A stretch of DNA of 46,847 bases from Deinococcus sp. Arct2-2 (GTDB lineage: Bacteria > Deinococcota > Deinococci > Deinococcales > Deinococcaceae): contig NZ_SSNW01000042.1 in NCBI RefSeq assembly GCF_004801315.1, positions 1 through 46,847 of the forward strand, read 5' to 3'. Every line of letters begins with the position of its first letter. Position 1 is the stretch's first letter. The position numbers and the translations under genes were made by a program. The notes under the pieces were generated by a model. The model did not search any database, was not told the DNA's origin, and saw only the letters and a program-made list of their open reading frames with translations. Of the stretch, positions 46,795-46,847 are shown one piece after another.

Positions 46795-46847
46795 AGACTG
46801 TCTGGAAAGGCATGGATCAGTGGGAAACTGCGATTGGCTGGGCAAAA

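Overview
The window looks like a chromosomal segment of a Deinococcus species. The pointers are high GC content, a homoisocitrate dehydrogenase of the Thermus/Deinococcus lysine pathway, an Rnl5-type RNA ligase, outer-membrane barrels ending in Phe next to a murein division cluster, and many promoters whose -10 box sits exactly six bases before the start codon (leaderless transcription). Genus-level assignment is inference; species cannot be told.

Layout. 1-338 holds a MITE-like palindromic element. 339-3957 (minus) is an overlapping DUF4129/MoxR/DUF58 operon. 4195-5985 (minus) is the primary sigma factor with a long Ala/Lys/Pro-rich N-terminal tail. 6702-7976 (minus) is an RsmC-like rRNA methyltransferase, followed by rnhB, a small membrane protein, a lipoprotein, a MOSC protein, lepA and the RNA ligase. 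14200-15953 is a two-component pair. 16070-17155 holds two tandem small beta-barrel proteins, then come an aspartate-type aminotransferase and an AIM24 protein. 19554-26909 is the dcw-type cluster murG-murC-murB-ftsQ-ftsA, with ftsZ separated from ftsA by a hairpin and a 400-base spacer. On the minus strand follow pfkA, rsmI, a DUF104-like small protein and a small membrane protein, then rlmH (plus) and a large M16 peptidase (minus). 34076-36506 is a three-gene operon of secreted proteins: an Ig-like plus cohesin-like lipoprotein, a secreted protein with a low-complexity tail, and a dockerin protein. The rest holds an S4 protein, a DUF1684 protein, a FAD oxidoreductase, homoisocitrate dehydrogenase, mraY, an RlmI-like methyltransferase, a diheme cytochrome c, ilvD, an AT-richer orphan gene and an acyl-CoA dehydrogenase.

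How it fits together. Most genes are housekeeping: peptidoglycan precursor synthesis (mraY, murG, murC, murB), division (ftsQ, ftsA, ftsZ), rRNA modification (RsmC-like, rsmI, rlmH, RlmI-like), translation (lepA), transcription (rpoD), RNA/DNA repair (rnhB, RNA ligase) and amino acid synthesis (homoisocitrate dehydrogenase, ilvD). Accessory interest lies in the cohesin/dockerin-type secreted operon and in the intergenic spaces, which are crowded with dispersed palindromic repeats: four copies of a ~103-bp multi-hairpin element, a C-rich MITE-like family with terminal inverted repeats, five GTCTA tracts, and two long imperfect palindromes.

No tRNA, rRNA, CRISPR array, transposase gene or prophage was found. 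All calls are by eye, without database searches.
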